Made by a program: the position numbers and the translations under genes. The notes beneath the pieces were generated by a model. That model searched no databases and was not told where the DNA came from. It worked only from the letters and a program-made list of their open reading frames with translations. Of a stretch of DNA of 64,000 nucleotides, positions 55,026 through 61,863 are shown piece after piece. Source of the DNA: JBFWWP01 sp050246115 (GTDB taxonomy: Bacteria > Planctomycetota > UBA8108 > UBA1146 > JAJFFE01); assembly GCA_050246115.1 (NCBI GenBank), contig JBFWWP010000014.1, positions 77,374 to 141,373 of the forward strand, given 5' to 3'. Each line of letters opens with the position of its first letter. Positions within the stretch are counted from its first letter, which is position 1.

Positions 55026-56222
55026 CTACTCGCGGACGGTCACGCGCGTGCCGACCGGTAGAATGCGAAAGAGTATCGCCACTTCGTCATTGCGCATTCG
55101 AATGCAACCTTGCGAAGACTCCTGGCCGATCGAAGAGTTGTCCGTCGTGCCGTGAATCCCGTAACCGCTGTACAGCTCCGTGTCCTTGAAGCCGAGCCAG
55201 TAGTCTCCGAGCGGATTGTCCGGATGGCCGTAAGCAACCTCGGGCTGGCCTGGCGGGTACCACTTCGGATGCTCTTGTCGGATTTCGATGACGAACTCGC
55301 CGAGCGGCGTTCGGCCATGCTGTCCAAGGCCGACCTTCGTGCTGTAAAGGAGGTTTGCCCCAAGGCGTATGTCCAGCCTGAACTCGCTCTTGTCGACCTC
55401 GACCGACGGAGTCCCAGCCAGGATCTTGAAGGTCTGTCGCGGGTGGATGACATCGCCCTTCAGACCATTCAGCCAGCGGATGAGTTCGACCGTGGTTCCG
55501 TGTTGGTTGGCGATGCGAGCCAAGCTGTCCCCGGGTTGGACGGCGTACTGTACACTCGCCTTCGTCGCCCGGGGCGACAGAATCAAGTTCTGGGCGAGGG
55601 CGACCAGTTCAGCGCGAAACTGCCCGCGCCAACCCTCGTCGTCGGTTGCGAAGTAGGCTTTGGAGAGCAGCTCCCAGGCCTCGACTTGAGCGCTGTCTTC
55701 GGGGGAGCGCTGCCGCTCACGTCCGAGTTCCAGACAGGAACGCGCATAACCGGGCGCCTCCGGCCCGCGCTCGATGAGGTGTCGAGCGTACTCGAGGCGC
55801 GCCTCGCCGTCCTCGGCGGTCGCGTAGCGCAGAAGAAGGGCCGCTGCCTGAGAGCCAAGTGGGCCGCCCCGCTGGTACACCGGCCGAAGCAGGCCCCGGG
55901 CTTCGGCCACTCGGTCGGGCTGGCCTTCCCGAAACAGGAGCTGGGCGAGTTGCAGCCGAAGGGGGTCTCCCGCTGCGCCCTCGGTGTCGGCGAGCTGCTC
56001 ACGAAGTCGGTCCTCTTCGCCGGGCGTCGGCGCAGGTGCCGGTGCTCCATCCACCGGCATCGAATCCACGGGCGGATCCACGGATCCCAAGACTGCGACT
56101 CGGGAAGAGCCTGAGAGCTCGCCACCCGAAGGCTCCGTCGCGGGGTCCGGCGGCGATGACAACCAGCGGTACCCGAGATAACCGGCGAGCGCTAGGGTCA
56201 GCAGGATGATGAACGAGCGCAT
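55026..56222 (-). CDS. LysM plus L,D-transpeptidase (YkuD) cell-wall enzyme
   Basis: The 398-residue protein starts at ATG 56222 with AAGGAAG upstream. N-terminal anchor or signal: FIILLTLALAGYLGYRWL. Then a Pro-rich linker, TPR-like helices (about 75-210), a LysM domain (about 225-270: VQYAVQPGDSLARIANQHGTTVELIRWLN), and a YkuD catalytic domain (about 280-398) with HGTTDNSSIGQESSQGCIRM, catalytic Cys in GCIR. It should cross-link peptidoglycan or attach proteins to it in the periplasm. Order resembles B. subtilis YkuD (LysM then catalytic). Its leader carries a 16-bp tandem repeat. Confidence 0.92.
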   Translation of the reverse strand: MRSFIILLTLALAGYLGYRWLSSPPDPATEPSGGELSGSSRVAVLGSVDPPVDSMPVDGAPAPAPTPGEEDRLREQLADTEGAAGDPLRLQLAQLLFREGQPDRVAEARGLLRPVYQRGGPLGSQAAALLLRYATAEDGEARLEYARHLIERGPEAPGYARSCLELGRERQRSPEDSAQVEAWELLSKAYFATDDEGWRGQFRAELVALAQNLILSPRATKASVQYAVQPGDSLARIANQHGTTVELIRWLNGLKGDVIHPRQTFKILAGTPSVEVDKSEFRLDIRLGANLLYSTKVGLGQHGRTPLGEFVIEIRQEHPKWYPPGQPEVAYGHPDNPLGDYWLGFKDTELYSGYGIHGTTDNSSIGQESSQGCIRMRNDEVAILFRILPVGTRVTVRE

Positions 56223-56229
56223 GACGAGG

Positions 56230-56293
56230 CTTCCTTGTCCGTGGTCTTCCTTGTCCGTGGTCTTCCTTGTGCGTGGTCTTCCGTGTCCATGGT
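56230..56293 (-). repeat. 16-bp tandem repeat in the leader of the L,D-transpeptidase gene
   Basis: Four head-to-tail units (56230-56245, 56246-56261, 56262-56277, 56278-56293). The first two are identical, the third has one change, and the fourth two or three. On the coding (minus) strand the consensus unit is ACCACGGACAAGGAAG, so three units carry the Shine-Dalgarno-like AAGGAAG. The last unit ends 7 bp before the ATG. Confidence 0.9.
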
Positions 56294-56508
56294 CGGCGCG
56301 CCGCTCGTTCGGCCGCGGCCAGGGACGCGCGGCCCGTGTGGAGTCCATCGTCGAAATCCACGGGCACGTTCAGCGACGCGGTTTGCTTTCCGGGCGGAGT
56401 GGGATTGTAAGCGAATCGACGCGCGCCGCACGCAGAAATTTCACGGTCACTCGCGAGAGATCCCATTCGACTGACGCGGACGACGTTACAGCATCCGAAA
56501 GGCGCGAA

Positions 56509-58533
56509 TCACGGGCCGCGAAGCACCGCTGAGAATCTCTCACCAAGTCGCCGAACCGCTCGCTCGGTGCGTTCATCCGCTTCCTCGTGGGTCAACGTGC
56601 GGCTCTGGGACTGATACAGCAGTGAGAAGGTGACGCTCTTCTTCCCGGCGTCGATCTGCTTGCCGCGATAGACATCGACGAACTCGATGGCAATCAGATC
56701 GTCCAGTTCCAGGTCGCTGACCGCACGCTCGATCTGGCCCCATGTCACGGTGTCACCAAAGACGAGGTTGAGGTCACGGCGAATCGCCGGCCACCGCGAG
56801 AACTCCTGGTAGGTACGGGGCACCGCCTGCCCGAGGTACCGGCCCAGATCGACCTCCCCGCACCAGACGGGATCATGAAGGTCTTGGAGCCGGAACGCGC
56901 CGAGCAAGCCGGCGCGGCGCCCGTCGTCGTCGAAGCCAGCACCATCCAGCAAGCCCACGCTGTCGGGCAACGGCACCCAGGAAGGGCGAGCGACACCGAG
57001 GTAGCCGAATGCAACCTCGACGACGCCCTTCATGTCGCGCAGATCGAGGTTCGGCGTCAGAGCGGCCCACGCCAGATGGGTCGACTGGTGCGGTGGCTGC
57101 TGCCCCGGTTGGCGGTGGAAGACATGCGCGATCTCGAACAGCGCCACGTTCTCGACACCGTGGTGGCGGTTGTCACGGACCGCGGCCAGGAGATTGGGAA
57201 GCAAGCTCCGGCGCAGGAATCGATCGGGGGCGCGCATCGGGTTGCGCACTTCGAAGGGTGCTGCCGGGCTCCACCAGTGTTCGAGGACCGCGCACTCCCC
57301 GGCCTCGACGAACGAGAAGGTCAGAGCCTCGCGGTATCCCAGACCCATGAGCAACGACTTGATGGCTTCGGTGTGGCGCTCGCTCTCGCTCGGCGCGGCG
57401 ACCTGCACCGTCAGCCGTCCCTCAGGGATCCGATCGAAGCCGTACCCGCGTGCGACTTCTTCGACGAGGTCGATCTCTCGGGAAACATCGCCGCGATAGC
57501 TCGGCACGCGAAACTCCAGCGCTTCCGCATCGCCACCAACCGCCTCGAAGCCCATGGCTCCGAGGTGGCGGCGAATGTCGTCCGCGCCAATCTCCACTCC
57601 GAGTGTGCGCGCCACGCGACTGGGTCGCACACGAACCCGGGGCCGCTGCGCCTCGAGGAAGCCCACACGGGTCTCTTCGAGTCGATTCTCGAGGACCCGC
57701 GCTCCAGCAATCTGCTGCAAAAGTTGACAGAATCGACGCGACGCCCAGTCTACACCTTCGGGGTCGACTCTGCGCTCGAAGCGGTACGAAGCGTCGCTCG
57801 CCAAAGCCAGCTTGCGTGAGGTCGAGCGTACCCTCACCGGATCGAACCACGCACTCTCGAGGGCGACCATGGTGGTCCCGGCCGACACTTCGGACGAAAG
57901 ACCGCCCATGATTCCAGCGAGGGCCACCGGACTCTCGGTGTCGGCGATCACCAGGTCTTCGCGATCGAGGTCGTAGCTCTTCGCGTTGATCGCCGTCAGT
58001 CGTTCGCCCTGGCTTGCGCAACGAACCACGAGCGCTCCGCCGCGCAGCCGTTGGTAGTCGAACGCATGCAGGGGTTGCCCGCATTCGAACAACACGAAGT
58101 TGGTGATGTCGACCACGTTGTTCACCGGACGTAGGCCAATGGACTCGATCCGCCGGCGCAACTCGGGAGGCGACGGGGCGACCTGCACGTCTACGAGCAT
58201 TCGGGCAACGTAGTACGGACAGAGGACATCTTCGTCCACGTTCAAATGGAGCCACTCGGACAGACTCTTGCCCTCATGCGCGGTGATCGTCGCAAAGGTT
58301 GGATCCGGTCGCCGCCACGGGACTCCGAGGATCCACGACAGTTCGCGAGCGACGCCGATGTGCCCGAGGTGATCGGGCCGGTTGGAGGTCGTCTCGAGTT
58401 CGAACACCACGTCGTCGCCGACCTGCTCGAAACCCTCGGTTCCCAAGCCCGCCCGCATCAAGAACGAAGGCAGTTCCGCCGGAGAGACGTCGATCGAGAT
58501 GTAATCCCGGAGCCAGTTCAGGGAGAGCTTCAC
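56509..58533 (-). CDS. pheT: Phenylalanyl-tRNA synthetase beta subunit, short form
   Basis: The 674-residue subunit begins MKLSLNWLRDYISIDVSPAE and passes directly from AGLGTEGFEQVGDDVVFELE to TTSNRPDHLGHIGVAREL, skipping the roughly 110-residue EMAP-like tRNA-binding (OB) insertion of E. coli PheT (795 aa). The remaining modules are present: RPVNNVVDITNFVLFECGQPLHAFD (B3/4), SYRGDVSREIDLVEEVARGYGFDRIP (B5), class-II-like core, and the C-terminal ferredoxin-like anticodon domain (SRWPAIRRDLNLVF, LLYQSQSRTLTHEEADE). Start is GTG 58533. It follows pheS by 229 bp, which contain dispersed repeat D. Confidence 0.95.
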   Translation of the reverse strand: MKLSLNWLRDYISIDVSPAELPSFLMRAGLGTEGFEQVGDDVVFELETTSNRPDHLGHIGVARELSWILGVPWRRPDPTFATITAHEGKSLSEWLHLNVDEDVLCPYYVARMLVDVQVAPSPPELRRRIESIGLRPVNNVVDITNFVLFECGQPLHAFDYQRLRGGALVVRCASQGERLTAINAKSYDLDREDLVIADTESPVALAGIMGGLSSEVSAGTTMVALESAWFDPVRVRSTSRKLALASDASYRFERRVDPEGVDWASRRFCQLLQQIAGARVLENRLEETRVGFLEAQRPRVRVRPSRVARTLGVEIGADDIRRHLGAMGFEAVGGDAEALEFRVPSYRGDVSREIDLVEEVARGYGFDRIPEGRLTVQVAAPSESERHTEAIKSLLMGLGYREALTFSFVEAGECAVLEHWWSPAAPFEVRNPMRAPDRFLRRSLLPNLLAAVRDNRHHGVENVALFEIAHVFHRQPGQQPPHQSTHLAWAALTPNLDLRDMKGVVEVAFGYLGVARPSWVPLPDSVGLLDGAGFDDDGRRAGLLGAFRLQDLHDPVWCGEVDLGRYLGQAVPRTYQEFSRWPAIRRDLNLVFGDTVTWGQIERAVSDLELDDLIAIEFVDVYRGKQIDAGKKSVTFSLLYQSQSRTLTHEEADERTERAVRRLGERFSAVLRGP

Positions 58534-58621
58534 GGCCGTGCCTTGCGTGTCTGGGCCTGGCCCACGTCGCCTCCAAGTCTCCGAAGTGTTGCGGCCATAC
58601 CCCTATCGAGCGCTTTCATGA

Positions 58622-58735
58622 GCAACTCCAGTTCGCGCCTGGCGCTACCAGCCGAGGCGAGCGTTCTCGGGTGAAGAGTGGGTGCGGCTTGACCGCAGCC
58701 ACGACGGGGCTCTCCGAAGGCCCCTCGAGACAAAG
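58622..58735 (+). repeat. Dispersed gene-end repeat, copy D (divergent)
   Basis: Shares with copy A, in the same order: GCAACTCC, GCGCC, GGCGC, GAGGCGAGCGTTC, GGGTGAAG, a GCGGC...GCCGC-type segment, a GGGGC-T-T...GAAGGCCCC hairpin and GAGAC. It sits between pheT and pheS, about 28 bp from the pheS stop codon (58763-58765). Confidence 0.75.
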
Positions 58736-58762
58736 CGAGTCCCGAGTCGAGCGCAGCCCACG

Positions 58763-59791
58763 TTAAATCGAAAACTGATCCAGGAAGCGGATATCGTTCT
58801 CGAACAACGCGCGGATGTCCGGGATGTCGTAGCGAACCATGGTCAGCCGGTCGATGCCCATACCGAAAGCAAAGCCGGTGTACTTCTCGGGGTCGTAGCC
58901 GACGGCGTCGAAAACGTTCGGATCAACCATGCCGCACCCACCCACTTCCATCCAGCCGGTCTGTTTGCACACTCTGCAGCCTTCACCGCGACAGAACGGG
59001 CACGACAAATCGATCTCGGCGCTGGGTTCGGTGAACGGGAAGAAGGACGGCCGGAGCCGCAGCTTCACCGTGTCGTGGTACATCTGCCGGAAGAAGAGGA
59101 GCAGCGTCGCCTTCAAGTCGCGAAACGTCACGCCTTCGTCGACCATCAGACCTTCGAGCTGGTGGAACATGTAAGAGTGGCTGGCGTCCACGGTGTCCGG
59201 CCGATAGACCTTGCCCGGCGCGATCACGCGCAGTGGCGGCTGGTTCTCTTCCATCACCCGAATCTGCACCGTCGAAGTCTGACTCCGTAGGAGCAAGTCG
59301 TCGGTCAGGTAGAAGTTCTCGCTGGGATCGCGGGCGATGTGGTCCGGCGGGATGTTCAGGCCACTGAAGTTGTGCCACTCGTCTTCCACTTCCGGGCCCG
59401 CCGCGACCCGGAACCCGAGGTTGCGGAACACCTCGATCATCCGCCGTGTCATGTGGCTAATGGGATGCCGCGCCCCGATCTCAGGTCGCCGACCCGGCAA
59501 CGTCACATCGACGCTTGCGCGTCCCGACGAGGCGGTTGCGGAGCGCTGCCGCGCTTCGTCGAGCGCCGCTTCGACGCGCTCCTTCGCCTCGTTGGCCCGG
59601 GCGCCCACAAGGCTGCGGAGATTCGGGTCGAGTTGGCCCAAGCTCTTGAGAATGGCCTTGAGCGACCCCTTCTTGCCGAGCACGTCGACCCGAATCGCAT
59701 CGAGTTCGTCCGACCCTGCAGCCGCGCCGATCCGCGCCAAGGCGTCCGCCTCGATGGCGTCCAACTGCGTGACTTGTTCTGGCGTGTTCAT
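58763..59791 (-). CDS. pheS: Phenylalanyl-tRNA synthetase alpha subunit
   Basis: The 342-residue class-II catalytic subunit has an N-terminal coiled coil (about 1-85). Catalytic motifs: GFRVAAGPEVEDEWHNFSGLNIP, LLRSQTSTVQIRVM, motif 2 VIAPGKVYRPDTVDASHSYMFHQLEGLMVDE, and motif 3 GFAFGMGIDRLTMVRY. A Cys-rich loop CPFCRGEGCRVCKQTGWMEVGGCGM precedes motif 3. Pairs with PheT to charge tRNA-Phe. ATG 59791. The leader holds a structured inverted-repeat region at 59892-59969. Confidence 0.96.
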   Translation of the reverse strand: MNTPEQVTQLDAIEADALARIGAAAGSDELDAIRVDVLGKKGSLKAILKSLGQLDPNLRSLVGARANEAKERVEAALDEARQRSATASSGRASVDVTLPGRRPEIGARHPISHMTRRMIEVFRNLGFRVAAGPEVEDEWHNFSGLNIPPDHIARDPSENFYLTDDLLLRSQTSTVQIRVMEENQPPLRVIAPGKVYRPDTVDASHSYMFHQLEGLMVDEGVTFRDLKATLLLFFRQMYHDTVKLRLRPSFFPFTEPSAEIDLSCPFCRGEGCRVCKQTGWMEVGGCGMVDPNVFDAVGYDPEKYTGFAFGMGIDRLTMVRYDIPDIRALFENDIRFLDQFSI

Positions 59792-59891
59792 CGATTCACC
59801 GATCAGCCCGCAACGAGCCAGCGAGCCGTCCGACGCACCGGACGTCCTGGATGCTCAAAACTTCTCGGTGGCGTTCGCGGGGGTACCGCAC

Positions 59892-59969
59892 TAGTGGTCT
59901 GTCGCAGAAGTTCGCAGCATGACTCAATCCATCCAGACCACTACCCATGGACCTGGTGTCGTCCATGGG
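59892..59969 (-). promoter_or_regulatory. Structured leader between rplT and pheST
   Basis: Two adjacent structures: a 10-bp perfect inverted repeat TAGTGGTCTG (59892-59901) with CAGACCACTA (59934-59943), and a 9-bp hairpin CCCATGGAC (59944-59952) with GTCCATGGG (59961-59969). Both lie in the 266-bp gap before pheS. No T-run or Phe-rich leader peptide is seen. Confidence 0.5.
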
Positions 59970-60057
59970 CAACAACGCATGAGTACCCTGGCTCTGGAGT
60001 TCGCCAACCGACTCAGGGGTCGCCCAAGGAGAACGGAGACCGGGTACTCGGGGCGAA

Positions 60058-60405
60058 CTAGCCTTTGGCGAGAACGACCAGTTTGTCGAACGCCTCGGGG
60101 TTCCGGATCGCCAGCTCCGAGAGTTCCTTGCGATTGAGCTGAACCTGGGCCTGGAGGAGTCCGTGCACGAAGCGGCTGTAGGAGATGCCCCGCTGACGAC
60201 ATGCGGCAGAGATCCGGGTGATCCAGAGCCGGCGGATCTCACGCTTGCGATTGCGACGGTCTCGGGTCGCGAAGGCTTCCGCACGGGTGAAGGTCTCCTT
60301 CGCGGTGCGGAAAAGCCGCCTCCGGGCGCCCCAGTACCCGCGGGCGTGCTTGAGGAGGCGCTTTCGGCGGCGCCGGGTCGCGACGCTGGTTCTTACACGA
60401 GTCAT
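60058..60405 (-). CDS. rplT: Large ribosomal subunit protein bL20
   Basis: The 115-residue basic protein has the typical L20 sequence: MTRVRTSVATRRRRKRLLKH, ARGYWGARRRLFRTAKETF, RRNRKREIRRLWITRISAAC, RQRGISYSRFVHGL. ATG 60405 has a clear AAAGGAAA Shine-Dalgarno. L20 organises 23S rRNA early in assembly and in some bacteria represses its own operon. It is in the infC-rpmI-rplT order, 251 bp after rpmI. Confidence 0.97.
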   Translation of the reverse strand: MTRVRTSVATRRRRKRLLKHARGYWGARRRLFRTAKETFTRAEAFATRDRRNRKREIRRLWITRISAACRQRGISYSRFVHGLLQAQVQLNRKELSELAIRNPEAFDKLVVLAKG

Positions 60406-60557
60406 GGCATTTCCTTTCGAGCCCTACCCAGGGGGACGAACGTCGCGTTCGTCACTCGAGACCCTAGGTCAGTACCCGCCTGTTGCCAGGCTTCCAACAG
60501 CCGGATCCGAGGAACCGGATTCGGCGTTCTCCGAGAATCGAGGATCAGACCCGAATC

Positions 60558-60655
60558 GTTCGCGCTTGGCGCTGCGAGCCGAAGCCGAGCGTTTTCGGGT
60601 GAAGAAAGCAGGCCCACGGCAAGCGCGGCACGCGCTCTTGGACTTCGACTTTGGA
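60558..60655 (+). repeat. Dispersed gene-end repeat, copy E
   Basis: Shares GTTCGCGCTTGGCGC, GAGCCGAAGCCGAGCG, TTTTCGGGTGAAG and, like copy A, the hairpin AAGCGCGGCACGCGCT. It lies between rplT and rpmI and abuts the rpmI stop codon (60657-60659). Confidence 0.8.
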
Positions 60656-60656
60656 C

Positions 60657-60863
60657 TTAGAGGAGCCCCAGCATCTGGTGGACGCGGCGCTCTTCGCACG
60701 GCGGCGCGGTGGCGAGTCGGCGCAGCTTACGCCGGCGCCGCCCCGACTTGTGAGAGCAGAGGTGCCCGAGTCCCACTCGAGCATGCTTCACCCGGCCCCG
60801 CGCGCCGACACGGAATCTCTTGGCCACACCCTTGCGGGGCTTGAAGGAATTCAACTTCGCCAC
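60657..60863 (-). CDS. rpmI: Large ribosomal subunit protein bL35
   Basis: The 68-residue very basic protein starts at GTG 60863 with GGAG about 10 nt upstream. It shows the L35 pattern: AKLNSFKPRKGVAKRFRVGARGRVKHARVGLGH, HKSGRRRRKLRRL, and the end RRVHQMLGLL. Slightly longer than E. coli L35 (65). The frame extends upstream, but that part is not L35-like. It lies between infC and rplT, with gaps near 240-250 bp on both sides. Confidence 0.95.
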   Translation of the reverse strand: MAKLNSFKPRKGVAKRFRVGARGRVKHARVGLGHLCSHKSGRRRRKLRRLATAPPCEERRVHQMLGLL

Positions 60864-61105
60864 GTCACATGCTCCGCTCGACTTGCTGGGTTGCGAACAC
60901 TCTCGGGTCCGTTTGGACTCCCGGCCTGGAAAGATGCTTCCCGGCGCCGATCGAGCCGAAACGGGCCCGGAATCATCGCCGCGGCGCTCCTGAATGCAAG
61001 GCAAAAAGTCCGGGGCTACACGACTCGCCTCGACAGAGTCGCCTCGAAAGACTCGCCCCGAAAACCCGGCCCCGGACGTCGCGCTCCGCGCAGGTCCGCC
61101 GCCGC

Positions 61106-61612
61106 CTACTTTTTCGCAAGCATCATGGAGAGCCGGTTGGCCGCCTCGCGCGCAGGCTCCTTCTCCTTCTTCGCCAGGTCGCTCAAAGCTTCGAAGAACT
61201 TCTGCATGACGTCGAAGCCGAGTTCAGGGTGCTTCTGTTCGCGACCGCGAAAGAGCAGCGTCACCATGACCTTGTGCCCGTCCTCCAGGAACTTGCGGGC
61301 ACGGCGGGCCTTCACCTGGAAGTCGTGCTCCTCCACCTTCGGTCGCAGTTTGATCTCCTTGCGCTTGCGAACGGTCTTTTTGCCCTTCTGCATGCGCTTG
61401 CGGAGGTTGTACTTGTAGCGGCCGAAGTTCATGAGCTTGCAGGTGGGCGGCCGACCGTTGGGGTCGAGAAGCACCAAGTCCAGTTCCTGCTCCCGCGCGA
61501 GTTCGAGCGCTTGCACGGCATCCATGATGCCCAACTGCGCGCCGCTTTCGTCGATGAGCCGGTACTCGCCGGGCTCGGGTCGGTCGATGATCCGGTACTT
61601 TGGCTCGGTTAT
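61106..61612 (-). CDS. infC: Translation initiation factor IF-3, probable ATA start
   Basis: IF-3 binds the 30S subunit and proofreads start codons. The N-domain reads EYRLIDESGAQLGIMDAVQALELAREQELDLVLLDPNGRPPTCKLMNFGRYKY, a basic linker RKRMQKGKKTVRKRKEIK follows, and the C-domain includes HDFQVKARRARKFLEDGHKVMVTLLFRGRE. The start is placed at ATA 61612 (giving MTEPKYRIID..., 168 residues) because GGGAGGA (61627-61621) sits 8 nt upstream. ATG 61687 and GTG 61648 are in frame but lack a Shine-Dalgarno and add Gly/Arg-rich residues. Rare start codons on infC are known (ATT in E. coli) and underlie autoregulation. Confidence 0.9.
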   Translation of the reverse strand: MTEPKYRIIDRPEPGEYRLIDESGAQLGIMDAVQALELAREQELDLVLLDPNGRPPTCKLMNFGRYKYNLRKRMQKGKKTVRKRKEIKLRPKVEEHDFQVKARRARKFLEDGHKVMVTLLFRGREQKHPELGFDVMQKFFEALSDLAKKEKEPAREAANRLSMMLAKK

Positions 61613-61620
61613 GCTAACGC

Positions 61621-61627
61621 TCCTCCC
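61621..61627 (-). promoter_or_regulatory. Shine-Dalgarno of infC that points to an ATA start
   Basis: GGGAGGA is the strongest ribosome-binding site in the infC region. It stands 8 nt before ATA 61612 and 20-60 bp downstream of the conventional start candidates. Confidence 0.65.
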
Positions 61628-61863
61628 ACTCAGGGTCGTCGAATGCACGGGCCCGCCAGGGCGCCCCAAGCGCCCACCGCCCGCCATCCCATTGCGTGTG
61701 CCGGCGATTCGCAGCTACAAGGTGCGACGCCGACCCGATTCGTTCGGAACCCCGGCGTTTATACCGGGAAGCGACGGATCCAAAAACACAATCTCCGACC
61801 GAGAGGCCCGCGGGCCGCTCTCGGCTCGTGACACCGCGCGTCGCCAGCCACTCTCCGTCGGCC

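Noticed and set aside
55026..55160. Loss of the His in the L,D-transpeptidase SHGC motif (here SQGC)
   Set aside because: That position also varies in B. subtilis YkuD as I recall it; the catalytic Cys, Gly, Arg and upstream HGT are intact, so inactivation is not supported.
59875..59900. T-box-like sequence GGGGGTACCGCAC
   Set aside because: It resembles the T-box antiterminator only on the plus strand, while the adjacent rplT and pheS genes are on the minus strand.
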